Source: Chara braunii
Taxonomy: Eukaryota > Streptophyta > Charophyceae > Charales > Characeae
NCBI GenBank assembly: GCA_003427395.1
Contig: BFEA01000270.1
Span: 1,973,095 to 2,003,405 of the forward strand
Direction: 5' to 3'
Length of the DNA stretch: 30,311 nt
The notes below the pieces were generated by a model. The model made no database searches, had not been told where the DNA came from, and was given only the letters and a program-made list of their open reading frames with translations. Both the position numbers and the translations under genes were made by a program. Below are positions 19,130 to 28,255 of this stretch, one piece after another; position 1 is the stretch's first letter; every line of letters begins with the position of its first letter.

Positions 19130-20170
19130 TTACGGACTGTAGAGTGAAGATGCAAGCAAAAGAGGATAAGAAAGGCTCAAGAATGAGTCTATCCTTGACG
19201 ACAGAGAGGACATGCATTGTAAGGATGAGGTGAATGAACACATGGAAGACCTAGCTGCATTCTTAGTACAACAATTGCCATGACGACTGACATTGAGAAT
19301 GCCCACCGTACACCCCCGACAAATGGCATGTCGATTGCAGACCAAAATGAAGGAAGGATGGTGACCACAAAAGTCCATGCATTCAGTATAGCGCCCATTG
19401 CCGCAAAATGAATATATACTGTCCGGATGCGGAGGGTGCCTGCAGTCAGGAATGGAGGGACAGTCCTTTGCACACATGGACGCAAACACCATGTTATTGT
19501 AGTGACTTCGACATAGACAATGACAGCTGCAACCGAGTGAAGCAGTGTTTGTAGCTGTGCAAAGGAGAAGGTCGCACAGTGTTAGTACATTGTCTTGTTG
19601 CAGCATGGGGCTAGAGGAATTATCTTCGACATAAAAGAGATTGCGGACGGTCTGTTGTGGCAAGAAAACAACATCATTATGTAAGAAATCAATAACATTA
19701 GTCATGGCATGGACCATGGTGTCGTTATCCCATAGCTCCCAGTGTTTAGAGGCATGTACAATGGCCACATAATGGCCAGGTTTGTGCACAATGCAGACAT
19801 AGATGTGGGATGGAGGATTAAACCATTCACCTGCTCGAGCATTACGTAGTTCAAGTTGACGGTCCTTCATTGTTACTTGCAGGATAACAATGATAAAGCC
19901 TCCTTCCCTAGAATAATTACAATCCTCTGGCTGTAGTTGGGGAAGATCAACATCAAGCTGAAGGGCGATTGCAAGGAAGTCTGACGGTGTATAAAATGGG
20001 TGGTGGAGAATGTGAAGAAAGATATAAGTTGCCGTCATACCACAAAGATTGGTGAGGTTCTCAGACTGGCGCATTGGCTGCTGGCCAACAATTTGCAGAT
20101 CACCCAGATGACGTTGCAGGCCCAAACTGTCTTGGGTTGTTTGCTGGTCAATCATTTGCAGATCACCCAC
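19130..20170 (-). CDS. Josephin-like cysteine protease plus Cys-rich region, PLE copy 2
   Basis: An open frame of 346 codons from an ATG at 20,170. Residues 38-183 match the Josephin (ataxin-3 type) deubiquitinase pattern. NLCGMTA has Cys43 in the nucleophile position, followed by FYTPSDFLAIALQLD like the family's F-x-P-x-x-L-x-x-I-A-x-x-L-D. GGFIIVILQ...LEL (90-108) matches the G-F-x-S-I-Q-V-I block. GHYVAIVHASKHWELWDND gives His133, Trp144 at +11 and Asp148 at +15, the spacing of the family's catalytic His and Asn/Asp. The usual Gln of the oxyanion hole is not clearly placed (Gln35 or Asn38 could serve). Residues 199-301 are Cys/His-rich (DCRHPPHP, RHAICRGC). A frameshift near 19,260 removes the last zinc module seen in copy 1. 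Likely role: ubiquitin-directed or self-processing protease of the element (inference). Confidence 0.65.
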   Translation of the reverse strand: MGDLQMIDQQTTQDSLGLQRHLGDLQIVGQQPMRQSENLTNLCGMTATYIFLHILHHPFYTPSDFLAIALQLDVDLPQLQPEDCNYSREGGFIIVILQVTMKDRQLELRNARAGEWFNPPSHIYVCIVHKPGHYVAIVHASKHWELWDNDTMVHAMTNVIDFLHNDVVFLPQQTVRNLFYVEDNSSSPMLQQDNVLTLCDLLLCTATNTASLGCSCHCLCRSHYNNMVFASMCAKDCPSIPDCRHPPHPDSIYSFCGNGRYTECMDFCGHHPSFILVCNRHAICRGCTVGILNVSRHGNCCTKNAARSSMCSFTSSLQCMSSLSSRIDSFLSLSYPLLLASSLYSP

Positions 20171-20250
20171 GTGGTCTGCGCGTGGCGGGGCAAAAATATT
20201 TGCGGTTCATCCGAACAATGCTGGTTAGCTATTTGCAGATCCCCCATGTG
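20053..20250. repeat. Short repeated motif ahead of the Josephin-like domain
   Basis: ATTTGCAGATC(A/C)CCCA recurs near 20,092, 20,154 and 20,232. On the minus strand it encodes repeated G-D-L-Q-(M/I) peptides just before the protease domain. Copy 1 has two or three weaker equivalents (RDLQMVNQ, CDLQIVGQ). Confidence 0.6.
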
Positions 20251-20809
20251 GTCTATGCCTTATGGGGTCTACTGCAATCCGGGCAGATCATGTTCCAATC
20301 CCTCGACATTCGGGGCCGCATCCTGAGTAGGGACTGTCCCTGGAGTTGAGAGAGTGGATGTAGCAATTTGGAACAAAGGAACCGCAACAACCTGTGGAGC
20401 AGGCACACGGAGAACTGGGGTAGACAAAGAAACAGGCTGCTGATCCGTAGACAAGTGACGATTTCGTGCATGTGGTCGATGATACACAATAAGATGAGGG
20501 GTGTTGTTGCAAACAAAAGATGAGGATGTCCCTAGCAATGAAGACGGAACAATGGGAACGATGGAAACTGAAGAATTTGTTCTCAAATGGGACCGTGAAG
20601 GGGATGGGGTTAGAGAAAAGGAACGCAGCCGTCTGCAGTCAAGCACAAAAAAAGTGATGAAAGGGAGGTGGATTGGGCAAGATTTTGAAACATAGGACGC
20701 GAGTGGAGGAGAGACTGTGAGTTTCTTTGTGATGGAGCTGGGGCAGAGGAAGCTGTAGCAGCAAAAACTATAGCAAGGGAAATTCCAGCCACAGTACCAG
20801 AGGAAGTAC

Positions 20810-20955
20810 AGCAGGAACTGGAGCAGAGGCAATTTCGATAGCAGAAACTGCCGGAGTGAAAACCGGAGCTGTAGAAACTGCAGCAGTGGAAACCGCAACA
20901 GTGGAAACTGCAGCAGTAGGAGCTGCAGCAGTGGAAACTGCAGTAGCAGCAGATG
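20810..20955. repeat. 15-bp minisatellite in the copy 2 linker
   Basis: GCAGCAGTGGAAACT-like units repeat about eight to nine times with drift, on the plus strand. On the minus strand, one frame reads an Ala/Val/Ser/Thr-rich linker (AVSTAAVSTA-like). The other two frames give Leu-rich or Cys-rich shadows. Copy 1 has only a short unexpanded equivalent near 14,160. Confidence 0.75.
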
Positions 20956-21377
20956 ATCAAGCAGGGACAGGACGGGAGCGGCGTGGGGGCAAAAAAGAAA
21001 ATGGGTGATGCAGGGACCATCGCAACATGTGTCGGAACCACTGAGAGAGACGCGATGGCATGCATAGGATAGTGCCGTTGGCGGCATCACATGTAGCAGG
21101 TCCACCCTTTAGCAAGGGTACGTGAGGAATGCCCATGGGACGAGTAAGTGTTGTTGCCGCAGTTCGAAAGTCCTGCCAATTGTTACAGTGAACACACCTG
21201 CCGATCGATGGGAAGGGATGTTGAGGCAGAACTTGGATAGCGAATGGCAGGGCAATCCCAGGCAGCCGCTTTATCAAACACGCTCATACGAAGCGTGCCA
21301 TCAGAACGTACTCGTAGATGCATACGTATACATACATGTGTTATGGGTCAATGATGGTTGATTATTTCCTTCCGAGA

Positions 21378-21690
21378 TTAAAGGCTCAAGGTTTGTTCAA
21401 GTTCTTCCTCAATTGTCAGCAACCCAGGCCAACCACAAAAAGGTAACAAGGTTTCTCTAACAACCTGAGATGCAAGTGCAAGTGCATCAAACTGTTGTGC
21501 TTGTGATCCTAGCAATCTCCCGAGTGAGGATATTCCCATAAAGGCGGTTGGACCATTCCTTTCTAACAGCAAAGCGAACTTTGTGCTGCCATTTGTGTGC
21601 TGTGCAGTACATGCACGGTGTTCTGTCTCCGAGGACAACGTCAAGCAAAATTTGCTGCATAATAAGTATGGTAGTATAGAGACATGCATT
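21378..21690 (-). CDS. Unidentified coding fragment (possible exon)
   Basis: An open frame of about 103 codons ends at a stop near 21,378. Its composition looks protein-like: GPTAFMGISSLGRLLGSQAQ, then a segment with ALASQVVRETLLPF and a helical acidic end TIEEELEQTLSL. I do not recognise the family. It could be a terminal exon of a minus-strand gene interrupted by the repeats to its left, or an older mobile-element remnant. It lies just outside the 5' end of PLE copy 2. Confidence 0.25.
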
Positions 21691-21699
21691 ACTGACTTG

Positions 21700-23280
21700 T
21701 GGTTGGATCTTCTGACTGCATCTGTTTGTAACGACGATGCCGTTCTCCATGCACGAATTGTGCTCTTTGCTCTGCAGCATGCAAAGTTTCTGCTATTAGA
21801 AATTGCATTGGGATGTAGCGGAGGAGAAATATGGGTTAGAGAAAGGGAAACACCTCAGAGAACAGAAAAGACGCACTGCGACTACGGTGTAGCGTGTCGT
21901 CATCCACAGAAAAAAGGACTGCATACACTGTATCGGTAATGGTAAAAGTGAGTGTTTCTTTCATTCCAGCCAGTTGTTATAGGAGGGGACAAATACACAC
22001 AAAAAATGCTGCTTGTGTTCCCGGTGATACATCCTCATACACGACATTGTTGATGATCCATTTGCTGCTCTTCCTTCCTTCACAATCCACATCCTCTTCT
22101 GGGGACCACATTTGAATACAGATACGGGTGTGGGAAACACTGGCGGGTATATCAGCGAGGCACCTTCTTGTCGTTTACCCTGTGATCTTTCACCACCTCC
22201 TCTTCCCATCTATGATGTTCTCCTCCCGTTACATCCTCGTCCGTTGCATACACAACTTCATGTTCTTGATCTTTGTTTTTGTTTTTGGGATTGATTGATT
22301 GATTGGTTGGTTGGTTGGTTGGTTGGTTGGTTGATTGGCCGACCACGAAGGGGAGTTCCGTGGAGGGGGACGTACAGACACACACAAAGTGTCATGTCCT
22401 TCTTCCTCTCCCCCTCCTTGGCCGTGTCTGTCTGCATCTCTGTGCTCTTTTACCGTTGTCTGCTCCGCCCCACATATCGCTTTGCCCCTGATGATTGATT
22501 GATTGATTAAGTGAAACCCATGCATGATTTGTTCTCTTATAGTTATTTTTTATGGAAAAAAACAGAACAGAAGAGCATCAGAAGAAGAAACCACAACAGA
22601 AGAAGAAAAAAAAAAGCATGATGATTGTCTTCCCCCGCCGTCTCGACTCTGTGATCTCCAACCCTCACTCGCCAAGGTCGTTGATGGGTTGATCTACGCA
22701 GGGAGGTGGATAGAGGGGGGGGGGGGAAAGTGAAAAACAGACACTACTTTTTAGTTGCAATTTATTGCTTGATTGATGATGCACGCCGTGCATCGACTGA
22801 TCAATTGATTGAAAATTTTTGAAATTCATGGATTTTTGTCTCCCATCTATTGATTGGTCTTCAGCAGCAGTGTTTGGTTTGGGAGTGTTTCTCCATTGGA
22901 TGCCTTATTCCTCTGATGCCTCTTTCCCCTCTGCCTTGTTCTGATGTGCGATAGGCAATGTTGACCACTCGCTATGTTATGTTGCTCTTGCCTTTCCCAC
23001 TCGTTTGGCATGGATTTTTCTTCCCGTTGCCCACTGCTGTAGTTTGATGTACCCTGTTGGGCTGTTTGATGGTTTGTGACCATTAGATGGATGTAACGGA
23101 TCGATGGTTTGTGACAATGAGATGGACGGAATGGATCGGAGGAGGAGCAGTGCTTCTTTTAAGAAAGAGGGAAGGGGCCAGGGTGAGAGAGGGTTGTGTT
23201 GGGGTAGATGTAAATACACAGAAGACGTTGCGTTGCTTCGTGACGTGTTGCCTCTCGATACGTCTGCTGTTACCCGAACA
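21700..23280. other. Intergenic stretch, no gene recognised
   Basis: Contains GGTT/ATTG microsatellites (22,285-22,335 and 22,488-22,510), poly-A and poly-G runs near 22,600-22,730, and only short unrecognised ORFs. Confidence 0.55.
22285..22335. repeat. ATTG/GGTT tetranucleotide microsatellite
   Basis: GATTGATTGATTGGTTGGTTGG-type array of about 50 bp. The Trp/Leu/Val/Gly or Asn/Gln/Pro/Thr repeats of overlapping ORFs are its translation. Confidence 0.92.
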
Positions 23281-23286
23281 CAGCAC

Positions 23287-23690
23287 AGACAACACAGAGT
23301 AAGCACAATCACACGCATCATCGCTGGACGCACTGTCATCATTACTGTCATCATCCCCACCATAATCCACCTCCTCCGCCTCACCATCATCATCATCATC
23401 ATCGTCATCATCAATGCTGTTGGGGGAGTACATTTGTTTGTGTGACGCTCTCATTCCTTTCACTCTTTTTCAAACCCCCCCCCCCCACAAAAAAAAAAAA
23501 AAAAAACGCTCCCACCAAACACACCCCAGACAATACAGAGTAAGCACACTCACACACGTCATCGCAGGATGCCTGTTATCATCTCCACCATAATCCTCCT
23601 CCGCCTCATCATCATCATCATCATCGTCAATGCTGTTGGGGGAGTACGTTTGTTTGTGTGACGCTCTCATTCCTTTCATTCCCGCTTCCC
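23287..23690 (-). repeat. Duplicated acidic-repeat segment, two copies
   Basis: Copies at 23,287-23,462 and 23,527-23,683 share the order: ACAGAGTAAGCACA, a variable (CAT)n-rich stretch, then TCAATGCTGTTGGGGGAGTAC and GACGCTCTCATTCCTTTCA. On the minus strand both read MRASHKQ(M/T)YSPNSID, a poly-Asp run, then EAEE and DYGGDD. Differences inside the aligned part include whole-codon indels (Asp number, one Gly, one Val). It may be a duplicated exon of an acidic protein. A poly-C/poly-A stretch at 23,476-23,507 separates the copies. Confidence 0.6.
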
Positions 23691-23884
23691 CCCCGCCTCC
23701 CACCTCCTCCTCCTCCAGACCTCCTTGCCGTCTTCTTCCCCTACCCTCCATCCCCCCATCCCCCATCATTTGACATATAGCTCTTGTTTGAAAGCAAGCA
23801 GTCATGAATGATAATTTTTTTGAAAATGTGTAAACGAGGTTTATGAGAAGCAGGGTGAGAACAGAGAGAGGTGCATGTGAGACC

Positions 23885-23976
23885 GGAACTGCTAACTTAG
23901 TTATGCAGACTCTTGCACTGTACGAAATATGGAACTGCTAACTTAGTTATGCACACTCTTGCACTGTACGAAATAT
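23885..23976. repeat. 46-bp tandem duplication
   Basis: GGAACTGCTAACTTAGTTAT followed by GCASACTCTTGCACTGTACG repeats at 23,885 and 23,931, with one difference (GCAGAC versus GCACAC). Its near identity suggests a recent event. Confidence 0.95.
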
Positions 23977-24126
23977 GAATTAGACTCCAAGCACGCATGC
24001 GAGAAATTCGGAGGAGGAATAGACCAGGACTGATCGGATCTAGTTGGGTGTAAGGTCAGCAGCTCGTTGAGCAGTCTTTCCATAGGATTTCGAATGCACG
24101 TATTAGAACACGGGAGAGGAGAAAGG

Positions 24127-24213
24127 ATTGATTGATTGATTGGTTGGTTGGTTGGCTGGTTGATTGATTGATTGATTGGTTTGTTGCTTGCTTGCTTGAT
24201 TGATTAATTGACT
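24127..24213. repeat. ATTG/GGTT/GCTT tetranucleotide microsatellite
   Basis: ATTG units change to GGTT, back to ATTG, then to GCTT, over about 87 bp. Same motif family as 21-101 and 22,285-22,335. Confidence 0.92.
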
Positions 24214-24424
24214 TACCCCAAAGGTTCTCTCAGTTCATTGATGGATGCATGCAGGACATAGATGGCCAGGATGTCCTTCTCCTCCCGACCTCCTCCTCTT
24301 CGCCTCCCTTCCTACGAGTCTCGTCCTCTTCCCCTCTCCCCTCCCCTATCATTCGACAGATCTTCCATACATGTCGCTTATCACACATGATAACTATCCC
24401 CAGGTGTTTGGGAGGGAGGGAGGG

Positions 24425-24543
<119 letters not shown>

Positions 24544-24774
24544 CACCGTGGCCACACAGAACAGTATTCCCCCCCCCCAAGCAGCCAGGGCTGTCCACAG
24601 GCCGATGTCTCTGTAGGGCCTGTGCATTGATCGCCCCTCCCTGTGGGCGACATCTTGCAACGGCCCTGTCGTGCTTTCGCTTGGTGGTTCAGCACCCCCC
24701 GGCAGTCCCTGCCCCACCACCCCGTCACATTTCTCTTTGAAAAACAAAAGAAAAACCTCCCATCTGGCTTCAAA

Positions 24775-24950
24775 CAGGTAGAGTCCAACCTGCTTCCAGG
24801 AACAAAATGAGCCCACCTGGTTTGTCGCATGAGGAAGTGACTGACTCGGAACTTCTGTGCGGATGTGATTAACCTGCCACCTGCTGCCAGGTGTAGACAG
24901 AGTCCCACTTGGTTCCAGGAACAAATGGAACACCCTGTGGTGGCACGAAG
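24775..24950. repeat. Diverged direct repeat, two copies
   Basis: AGAGTCC-ACYTG-TTCCAGGAACAAA occurs from about 24,780 and again from about 24,899, each followed by a CACC-TG-TTG-like tail. The stretch 24,542-25,120 otherwise has no recognised gene. Confidence 0.6.
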
Positions 24951-25127
24951 AGCAAAACGAACGGACCCCAATTTTCCCATACATTCTGAATGACGCTGCA
25001 AGCCACACTCACTGCAAAACCTGCAAAACAACACGTGCTGAGTGCCTGCACACAACTTGGACAGCCAGTTAAGAACCAACTCCAGCCTGAAACTGCACAG
25101 CCTATGTAACATCTGCTAAAATGCAGA

Positions 25128-25152
25128 GACTGCAGAGCCTTGCTCTGCAGTC
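25128..25152. repeat. Perfect 10-bp inverted repeat with a 5-base loop
   Basis: GACTGCAGAG, loop CCTTG, CTCTGCAGTC. The outer bases extend the pairing with one mismatch or bulge. It lies about 120 bp upstream of the U6-like sequence. Confidence 0.85.
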
Positions 25153-25268
25153 CTCTATGACAAGGACTGCAAAAACGTGGATGCAGCCCTCTCTCATATA
25201 CCCTGCCACACCCGATGTCGTCCACTGTCACGCCTGCCAAAATGCAGTCCTCTGTCACACCTGCCAAA

Positions 25269-25371
25269 ATCCTTCGGGACAGCCTTCAAAATTTGAACAA
25301 TGCAGAGACGGACGATTAGCATGGCCCCTGTGCAAGGATGACAAGCATAAATCAGAAATGGTCCAAATTCA
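25269..25371 (+). pseudogene. U6 snRNA-like sequence (probable pseudogene)
   Basis: It covers nearly the whole U6 length in order: the CCTTCGGGAC 5' stem-loop, AAAATTTGAACAATGCAGAGA, GATTAGCATGGCCCCTG, TGCAAGGATGACA, and finally AGAAATGGTCCAAATT. The AGC triad is intact. The ACAGAG box reads GCAGAG, and three extra bases (CGG) separate it from GATTAGC, which would alter the catalytic core spacing. No TATA box about 30 bp upstream, no plant upstream sequence element and no terminal T-run are visible. So it is probably a retrotransposed copy. It is much better preserved than the one at 2737. Confidence 0.8.
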
Positions 25372-26301
25372 AAGACAGTTTCACAACTTCGCACTGTCTT
25401 GGACTGCACAGGATCAACAGCACTCGGAGAAAAAATGAACAAACGAACTAAGCCGATTTTATCTTTACAGACGCAGGGCCACTAGCTGCAAACTACAATT
25501 GGTGGCTGCCTCAAAGGGACAACAGTTCTGTACACGCTGAAAGGGATCGTGGGCCAAACTGGTGGACGATCGAAATTTGAGGACACAACAGGGTCCTGAA
25601 GGTGAACAACTGTGAAGACGTGAGAAGCTAATTGGGGTAACGGCAATCAAGTCAATCGTTTGTAATCAAATTATTAAATGAGATGATGGTTACGGCAGCG
25701 AGAGCGAGGAAAGAGCCTAAAGTGGTCCCAAATTCACAAATGACTAAGGTGGATGTCGGCAGATCCTACGAGTTCACTGGGATTCAAAGTGAGAGTTGCA
25801 TTTCAACAGTTCTCAGGCAGATCCTTCCTATCTGCACAGTGGAAGGAGAGCTCAGTCAACGCAAGTCCGTCATCGATTCAAAGCCAGCCCAAGGGAAGGA
25901 GAATGAAAAACTGACAACGATATGGACAAGCTGTCCGGAAAAGCTGCAGGGGGTTTCACTTACCGTACTTAGTACCGTTTGCTGATTTCACAATGAGATT
26001 ATGGAACTTCCTTAGGAATCTCCTCAGAACCGTGCACAAACAACGGCAGAAAGCAAGCATGGATGTGTTACTTTCTTTCGTCAGGTTCTGTCAATCAAGC
26101 CATGGCATCAGAGTCCTCTTGATAACAAAAGGAAGTGCGGCCGGCCCAATAAGGTCTCCTGACAAAGCCGCGGCCTATGCGGTATCTACAAACAACAGCG
26201 TAATCACCAGGTGAGAAACTGGGCCTACAGTAGAGCTCCACATCAGTGTTAAATGGTGAGGGAAACAACAAAACATCCCATTTAGCAGGACGCCACACGA
26301 T
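25372..26301. other. Region downstream of the DUF3754 gene, no separate gene recognised
   Basis: Probably includes the 3' untranslated region of the minus-strand gene ending at 26,302. A plus-strand ORF of 100 codons (25,683-25,985) has no recognisable motif and I do not call it. Confidence 0.5.
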
Positions 26302-28242
26302 CTAGAAGCGCACTGACTTTGACGCCTTCAGTCCCGCACCTCGCATGCCCTTCAAGAGTACAAGTTCGTCTGTTGTCACTCCAATAAGATCATTCGCATG
26401 TTTCAAAGACATGTGTCCATACCTTCCAAGCGAGTCCTGAGTCACGATTCCCAACTTCTCAAGTTTGTCCAACGCGTCAACAGCGTCAAAATCTGTCCTT
26501 TCATGAAACAGTTCCTCTAGAATCTGCTCACACCGTGCGTCGAGCTCTTCCAATGTCGCCTTTCCTTGAGTCATGAGCACAAAGAATGCTAGGACCACCT
26601 CCTTCACCTCCTGCTGAATTACTTCATCACACAGGAGAAGGAGAGTGGCACGGCCGCTGTCAAGCTGTTTGTCATACAACGATCTCGTGATGAGGTTCTG
26701 ATACTCCGCCTGCGCAGCCTGAAATGAGCTGTACACCTTTGCTCCATATGCCCCCAAGGCGAGAAGAACAGCCAGAGCAATCGAACCTTCGATTGTTCCC
26801 CCCGATGTGGCACTGCTTATCAGTGCCACCAGCCCAAACAAAGCCGTCCCAATAAACTTCAGCGTGTCGCTTGGAGTTAGCCCGGGATTGCACTTTTCTG
26901 GCAATACAATTTCCATGTCTGCCAGGGGGATGTTGCAGAAGTGCTTGATATGTATACCTCGATCTCCAAGTAATGACCCATCTTCTTTGGGTGTGGCCTT
27001 TCGGTAAACGACAATGACGCGCTCGAAAGTTGGCTCCTGAAGTGTGACCGGGCTGAAAAGGTTCCGAAAGTTGATCTGCATGTTTTCAATCCGTATCCGC
27101 TCGACATATAAGTGCGCATCCCCAGTGCTCTCATCTCTATGGACGTACGCTCCGGCTCCGTCCAACTGCTGCCCAGACGAAGAAGCGCCATCATATTGAC
27201 CCTCCAAGCTTGCTCCTCCACTGGCGGGAATGCCAAAGCTGGGGACAAGCACATCGTCTGGCTGGATCTCCCCGTCAGCATCCGCAGCTTGTCTGAGATT
27301 AAAATTAAAACCCACCTTTGACTCCTTCCTGTGTTGCAGACTAACAGACGACATGCCATTACTCAGATGATCATCGACTCGTAACAGCGGAGATGTCTCT
27401 GGTCCCGATGCTGGGGGTGCAGCTGAGACGGCTAGCCTTTGCCTTTGCCCCTGCCCTCCTTCTAACTCGCCACTTGAGCTAGAACGGCTATGACTACCCA
27501 CAGAGTCGTTGCCTCCATCCGCATCAAATTGGGAGCTGCGGCTTGATTTGATGCTCTTTACCGAGATCACTTCGGAAGTCAAGTCTTGCGGCTTTCTCAA
27601 CCTAAGCAAGCATAGAAGATCGTTCCAGAAGCGAGCTACCAATGCATCAATTTTCTCCATTATGAAGAACCCACTCGTCCGGTCAATCCCAATTCCACGA
27701 CGGAAGATAACGTACATATCAGAAAATTTGGGGACTTCCTCAGTTGGATTGCTGGCAAAGTACCTGGAAAGAAGCCTCCTGTCCAGCTTGTTTTTGTCAA
27801 CAGCGATTGGCAGGTTAAGCAGATAGGTTCCCGAGTTTGCAAGTTCCACCTCCTCGGTCGTCATCATCTTGAAGTTGCTCTTCTCCATCATTTCAAATAA
27901 GCTTTTTAAGAACTTCTGCTCAAGCTTGTCGACTTGGGCAGGGGTCAGCTGCTGTTGTTTCAACCTTGCCGGACCGGAGACCGGGTCGAGAAGTGCATGA
28001 AGTTGCATGAGTTCATCAAACTGACGCATGTACCACGCTCTCACAGTGGAGTCAACTCTTCGACAGAACGTCAAAAACTGGGCTCGATCCTCTTCCCTCT
28101 CAATAAGCGCGACAAGCCCAGCGATAAGCTTTGGCTTGATTGTAGTTATCGCAGTTTCCCGATCAATCTTCAGAATATCCTTCTTCCGCAAAGTCAATGT
28201 CCGGGGCTGCACCATGTTCTTTGCTGGGAGTAGGTTCGCCAT
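26302..28242 (-). CDS. DUF3754 family membrane protein
   Basis: A protein of 646 residues in one open frame. I chose the ATG at 28,242 (MANLLPAK) because homology begins soon after it. The frame continues upstream to 28,335, but that part is unlike the family. Residues about 20-215 form the conserved N-terminal half (DRAQFLTFCRRVDSTVRAWY, EKSNFKMMT, SDMYVIFRRGIGIDRTSG, FFIMEKID). Residues about 217-376 are a Ser/Gly/Gln-rich insert. The DUF3754 core follows: LYVERIRIENMQINFRNL, QEPTFERVIVVYRK, IHIKHFCNIPLADMEIVLPE, two hydrophobic segments at about 460-480 and 485-505, then YQNLITRSLYDKQLDSGR and CDEVIQQEVKEV. It resembles the plant DUF3754 proteins annotated from Arabidopsis and the animal TMEM143 group. 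The function of the family is unknown to me. The coding region has no intron. Confidence 0.92.
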   Translation of the reverse strand: MANLLPAKNMVQPRTLTLRKKDILKIDRETAITTIKPKLIAGLVALIEREEDRAQFLTFCRRVDSTVRAWYMRQFDELMQLHALLDPVSGPARLKQQQLTPAQVDKLEQKFLKSLFEMMEKSNFKMMTTEEVELANSGTYLLNLPIAVDKNKLDRRLLSRYFASNPTEEVPKFSDMYVIFRRGIGIDRTSGFFIMEKIDALVARFWNDLLCLLRLRKPQDLTSEVISVKSIKSSRSSQFDADGGNDSVGSHSRSSSSGELEGGQGQRQRLAVSAAPPASGPETSPLLRVDDHLSNGMSSVSLQHRKESKVGFNFNLRQAADADGEIQPDDVLVPSFGIPASGGASLEGQYDGASSSGQQLDGAGAYVHRDESTGDAHLYVERIRIENMQINFRNLFSPVTLQEPTFERVIVVYRKATPKEDGSLLGDRGIHIKHFCNIPLADMEIVLPEKCNPGLTPSDTLKFIGTALFGLVALISSATSGGTIEGSIALAVLLALGAYGAKVYSSFQAAQAEYQNLITRSLYDKQLDSGRATLLLLCDEVIQQEVKEVVLAFFVLMTQGKATLEELDARCEQILEELFHERTDFDAVDALDKLEKLGIVTQDSLGRYGHMSLKHANDLIGVTTDELVLLKGMRGAGLKASKSVRF

Positions 28243-28255
28243 CTTGTTCGGACTC

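Larger units (their letters stand above)
18839..21345 (-). mobile_element. Penelope-like retroelement, copy 2, 5'-truncated
   Basis: It aligns to 12,062-14,370 of copy 1 in the same orientation. At the 3' end both copies share ATATATTGTCACATA (plus-strand reading). At the 5' end the similarity begins inside the RT thumb block, around MHLRVRSDGTLRMSVFDK (near 21,320), and stops by about 21,350. The nuclease and most of the RT are absent. Such 5' truncation is typical of target-primed reverse transcription that stopped early. It keeps the linker, the Josephin-like domain and the Cys-rich tail. Diverged from copy 1 throughout, so it is an independent insertion and not a recent tandem duplication. 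Confidence 0.85.

Noticed and set aside
12861-20062. Reading the protease domain as OTU or C39 instead of Josephin
   Set aside because: The D-G-x-C of OTU is absent, and C39 lacks the G-F-x-I-x-V-I block that matches Josephin here. The alternative is not excluded without a profile search.
20269-21105. 278-codon Leu/Ser-rich minus-strand ORF in the PLE copy 2 linker
   Set aside because: The frame is one of three open through the 15-bp repeat. The Ala/Val/Thr frame joins more naturally to the RT end, so this ORF is not called as a protein.
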